Shown here: positions 61,693 to 64,000 of the stretch, one piece after another
How the letters are laid out: the number at the start of each line of letters is the position of its first letter
Numbering within the stretch: position 1 is the first letter of the stretch
Origin: Prostheceraeus crozeri
Taxonomy: Eukaryota > Platyhelminthes > Polycladida > Euryleptidae
NCBI GenBank assembly: GCA_907163375.1
Contig: CAJQUW010005758.1
Location: forward strand, 248,001 to 312,000
Direction: 5' to 3'
DNA length: 64,000 nt
The notes under the pieces: model-generated
Database searches by the model: none
Told to the model about the DNA's origin: nothing
Seen by the model: the letters and a program-made list of their open reading frames with translations, nothing else
Made by a program: the position numbers and the translations under genes

Positions 61693-63391
61693 AAATAATC
61701 AACCTTGGCAGCTCATTTGAATTGTTTTTATGCTCCAAATCAACGAAAACCAAAAAGCTACCATGGCAGCCATCTAATACGGATAAAAGCGATTGTCAAT
61801 ATTGAATCTCATCATACACAATGCAGTTATAAGTCATGTGAAAAAATGAATTTCGAAAATTCCTTCAGTTCATGATTCGGGCATTTTTCTCGAATGAGAT
61901 CAGATTGAGTTAATATCATTCACTATCGCAGTTCAGTACACCTTACCTTTGGCACAAGAAACATCAAGTGAAAGTGGTCAGGAGTATGATGCAGTTACAT
62001 GCTATCTCGCTGCCTCTACAGTTGCAATGCTGATTCAGGCAACTAAAAACCCTCTTTATCGATGAGACCATATGTTTATCATACCAAGTGCACACCACAT
62101 TGAGATGGCCTTTTCAAAGCGGTCGGAAAACTCGTCACGCAGTCTGGCGGGTCTGAAGTGTCAAATGAATTTGTATTCCTTCCTAGATCAATCCTTGGAT
62201 TCCACTACTGTTAAGGAATCCATGATCAGTCAGAGGAATTTGAAGTGGTTTCGTTGTCAGCAAATGCAAGGGTATGCGTCTGATGCTGCCTTTGAGTTTA
62301 GAAATACTTCATTTTCCACCACTCCTGGCTATTTACAATGAAAAAGGAGAAGCGCCTCATATATAGCAAGACGAACTTTCTTCGGGTCCGAAGACTTCAG
62401 AAAAGTTATTGAAGATTTCAATATCATCAAAATGTGTCTGGATGATCTTGAGAAATTCGTTAGTATCATAATGGATAGCTCGGCGCACCAGCTCAATTTT
62501 GGATGACATTATATTGACAATTCACACGTCTCATGAATTTGAAAGAGCAAAGCAACAAGGACCAACGACATTGATCTGTTCACCCAGTCAAAGACACCCA
62601 TCATTCGCTTTTTTTCGTTACCAACCATGTAGCTGTTGATTCATTATTAACACAATCTGGTGAGTGTATTAGCACTGGTCCGGTGACCCTTGCTCAAAAT
62701 TACAGTTAGACCTCATTTTCCGGATTCTTTTGGATGGCCCGCTGGACTAACGAACAAATTCTGAAACTTAAGACCGGTCACTTGTAGATTCTCAAAGTAC
62801 CAACTATCTATTCCACATCTTAAGCTTCCTTACTCGAGATTGAAGGATCAAACGACTGTCAGCTCCTGGTCTATTGTTCATTTGAGCGTTAACTGATGTT
62901 CTGACATGTATTTCTTCGATTATCGATATATTCAAGAAGCACAACTACTTCTTTTAAATGAATTGAACTATAATAAATTGATTAATGATTTTTGATAAAT
63001 TGAAATTGAATGCGGTTTATAAGTCCTATACATACAAGAGGCATTTTTCGAGTTTGTACAAATAATGTGAAAGATAGGACATTGATGAAAGAAAGATGAA
63101 ATTTCGATTTTGTTTCGATGTGAATTCAGCGACAATTGCCTCCGAGTTACTGATCCACGTTATTTCAAGTAGCAGCCCTTCAGACAACTATCGAATCAAC
63201 TCGTATTATTTGAGCAGCATCAGAAACTGACATGTATTTTCTGAGATTTTTTATCGCATTACTCTATTTGCTTGACCGCAACGAAAACAGGGTTCGTCCT
63301 TTTGTAAAGAATAGAACTACATGTTCTCGTGTTTATTTCGTTCTATACATTCGTTGTTCACGCCATTCTTTTATGTTCCTTTGAATTTCAG
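61693..63391. other. No gene recognised; possible pogo-type terminus
   Basis: An open frame at 62072-62341 and its continuation show no firm match. CAGTTAGACCTCATTTTCCG at 62701-62720 resembles a pogo/Tigger-type end, but no partner was found. Confidence 0.35.
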
Positions 63392-63413
63392 TAATTGTTA
63401 ACTTTACATGTAA

Positions 63414-63612
63414 ATGAAATCGAAGCATAGACAACAAAATTGGAGCCGAGAGAAAGGAAACAATAGTTTTAGGGAGCAAGAACGTGGCAGGAAATCTAAT
63501 GATCAACAGCCGAAGTCGAAAAAAGGAGTCGTGGAACCAAGTGTTGCCTCCTATTACCAACGATGTGTGGCAGTCTTGAGGGAGGATGCCTTTGATAGCG
63601 CATCAGACAAAA
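63414..63612 (+). CDS. Probable first coding exon of a host gene (NOP9-like?)
   Basis: TTTGAATTTCAG (ending 63391) opens an exon with 22 untranslated bases, then ATG at 63414: MKSKHRQQNWSREKGNNSFR, a very basic region, then PSVASYYQRCVAVLREDAFD. A GTGAGC donor follows 63612 in phase 1. A basic N-terminus followed by a block like LSPExxxYFRRxxxxLKE is how NOP9, a nucleolar PUF-type protein of ribosome assembly, begins. Only about 66 residues are visible and the PUF repeats would lie outside the window, so the name is a guess; a real exon is more likely than not. Confidence 0.45.
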
Positions 63613-63831
63613 GTGAGCCCAAAATTATGTCATATGTAACTAGTACTACATTCGCTTATTGAAAGAACACCATAACAGCTACGTGTCAAGGTAGCTCTAC
63701 TGAGCCACACAAGGAAATGACATGTGGGCATTAAACAAGCATTAAATAGAGGACTAGTAATAATTTTGAAATCGACGAGAGAATCCTGTACTAGCTCAAA
63801 GTCCTCATTCAAATATGCACATGACCATTTA

Positions 63832-63859
63832 GCTATATATATATATATATATATATATA
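63832..63859. repeat. (TA)n microsatellite
   Basis: About 14 TA dinucleotides within the putative first intron of the gene starting at 63414. Confidence 0.9.
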
Positions 63860-64000
63860 CGTAAATAATACTACAAAAAGAAAAAACAACTTTTATCAGC
63901 TGCTGATCATACGCCACGTTAGTTATGGGTTTTCTCGAAGAAAAAATGTACTCCATTGTTCAAACCGTTTTTCCTGACACATGTGAATTAACTATCAACT

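Noticed and set aside
62072-62341. 89-residue frame as a host exon
   Set aside because: No splice signals in the right places and no recognisable motif; the weak resemblance of the following sequence to transposon-derived proteins was too poor to list.

Overview
The window is animal nuclear DNA, AT-rich and full of transposons. Spliced genes, long introns, Tc1/mariner, pogo, hAT, PIF/Harbinger, Merlin-like, LINE, Penelope-like and Polinton elements together point to a metazoan, most likely an aquatic invertebrate. The species cannot be told from the sequence alone. No rRNA gene, canonical tRNA gene or CRISPR array was seen.

Host genes are a thin scaffold. Bases 1-171 are the last coding codons of an unidentified gene. 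Two exons, 11689-11914 and 56583-56977, join in phase into a DUSP19-like dual-specificity phosphatase. The intron between them is 44,668 bases and is filled by mobile elements. A probable first coding exon of another gene (NOP9-like at best) starts at 63414. A two-exon HARBI1/PIF-Harbinger-like reading frame lies on the minus strand at 393-1350.

Layout: 2.5-6.06 kb, a CR1-like LINE with a tRNA-like stretch upstream, followed by a Merlin-like remnant. 6.8-7.4 kb, the first of three copies of a MITE with 8-bp target duplications. 7.5-9.2 kb, LINE and hAT-like debris. Inside the DUSP19 intron: a hAT MITE (12.6-13.2 kb), Penelope remnants (14.2-15.4), a mariner with an open transposase (16.3-17.7), a pogo element whose left end is split by an IS630-like element (17.7-21.4), three Tc1-type elements (21.4-23.2, 23.6-25.4, 25.8-28.6, the last holding a 5'-truncated LINE), a THAP fragment, and then a deep nest. 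In that nest an RTE-like LINE endonuclease remnant on the minus strand is split by a 21.7-kb hAT element (30662-52373, 8-bp duplication ATACAAGC) and by a Penelope-like element (52653-53543), and ends against a 2.6-kb fold-back element (53711-56315). The hAT itself holds a non-autonomous hAT with a further MITE inside it, and a 16.1-kb Polinton (33975-50107, 6-bp duplication TAAAAG) that landed in the hAT transposase coding frame.

The Polinton is a fossil with the family's usual parts: protease, integrase next to a phospholipase A2-like domain, major and minor capsid proteins, packaging ATPase, protein-primed DNA polymerase B, a fibre-like coiled-coil protein and several unnamed proteins. Several genes are broken (roughly half a dozen to ten breaks in all) while others stay open. 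Three things in it deserve attention: a hairpin at each terminus, a shared AT-rich motif directly in front of nearly every gene start, and many short GC-rich palindromes scattered between and inside its AT-rich genes.
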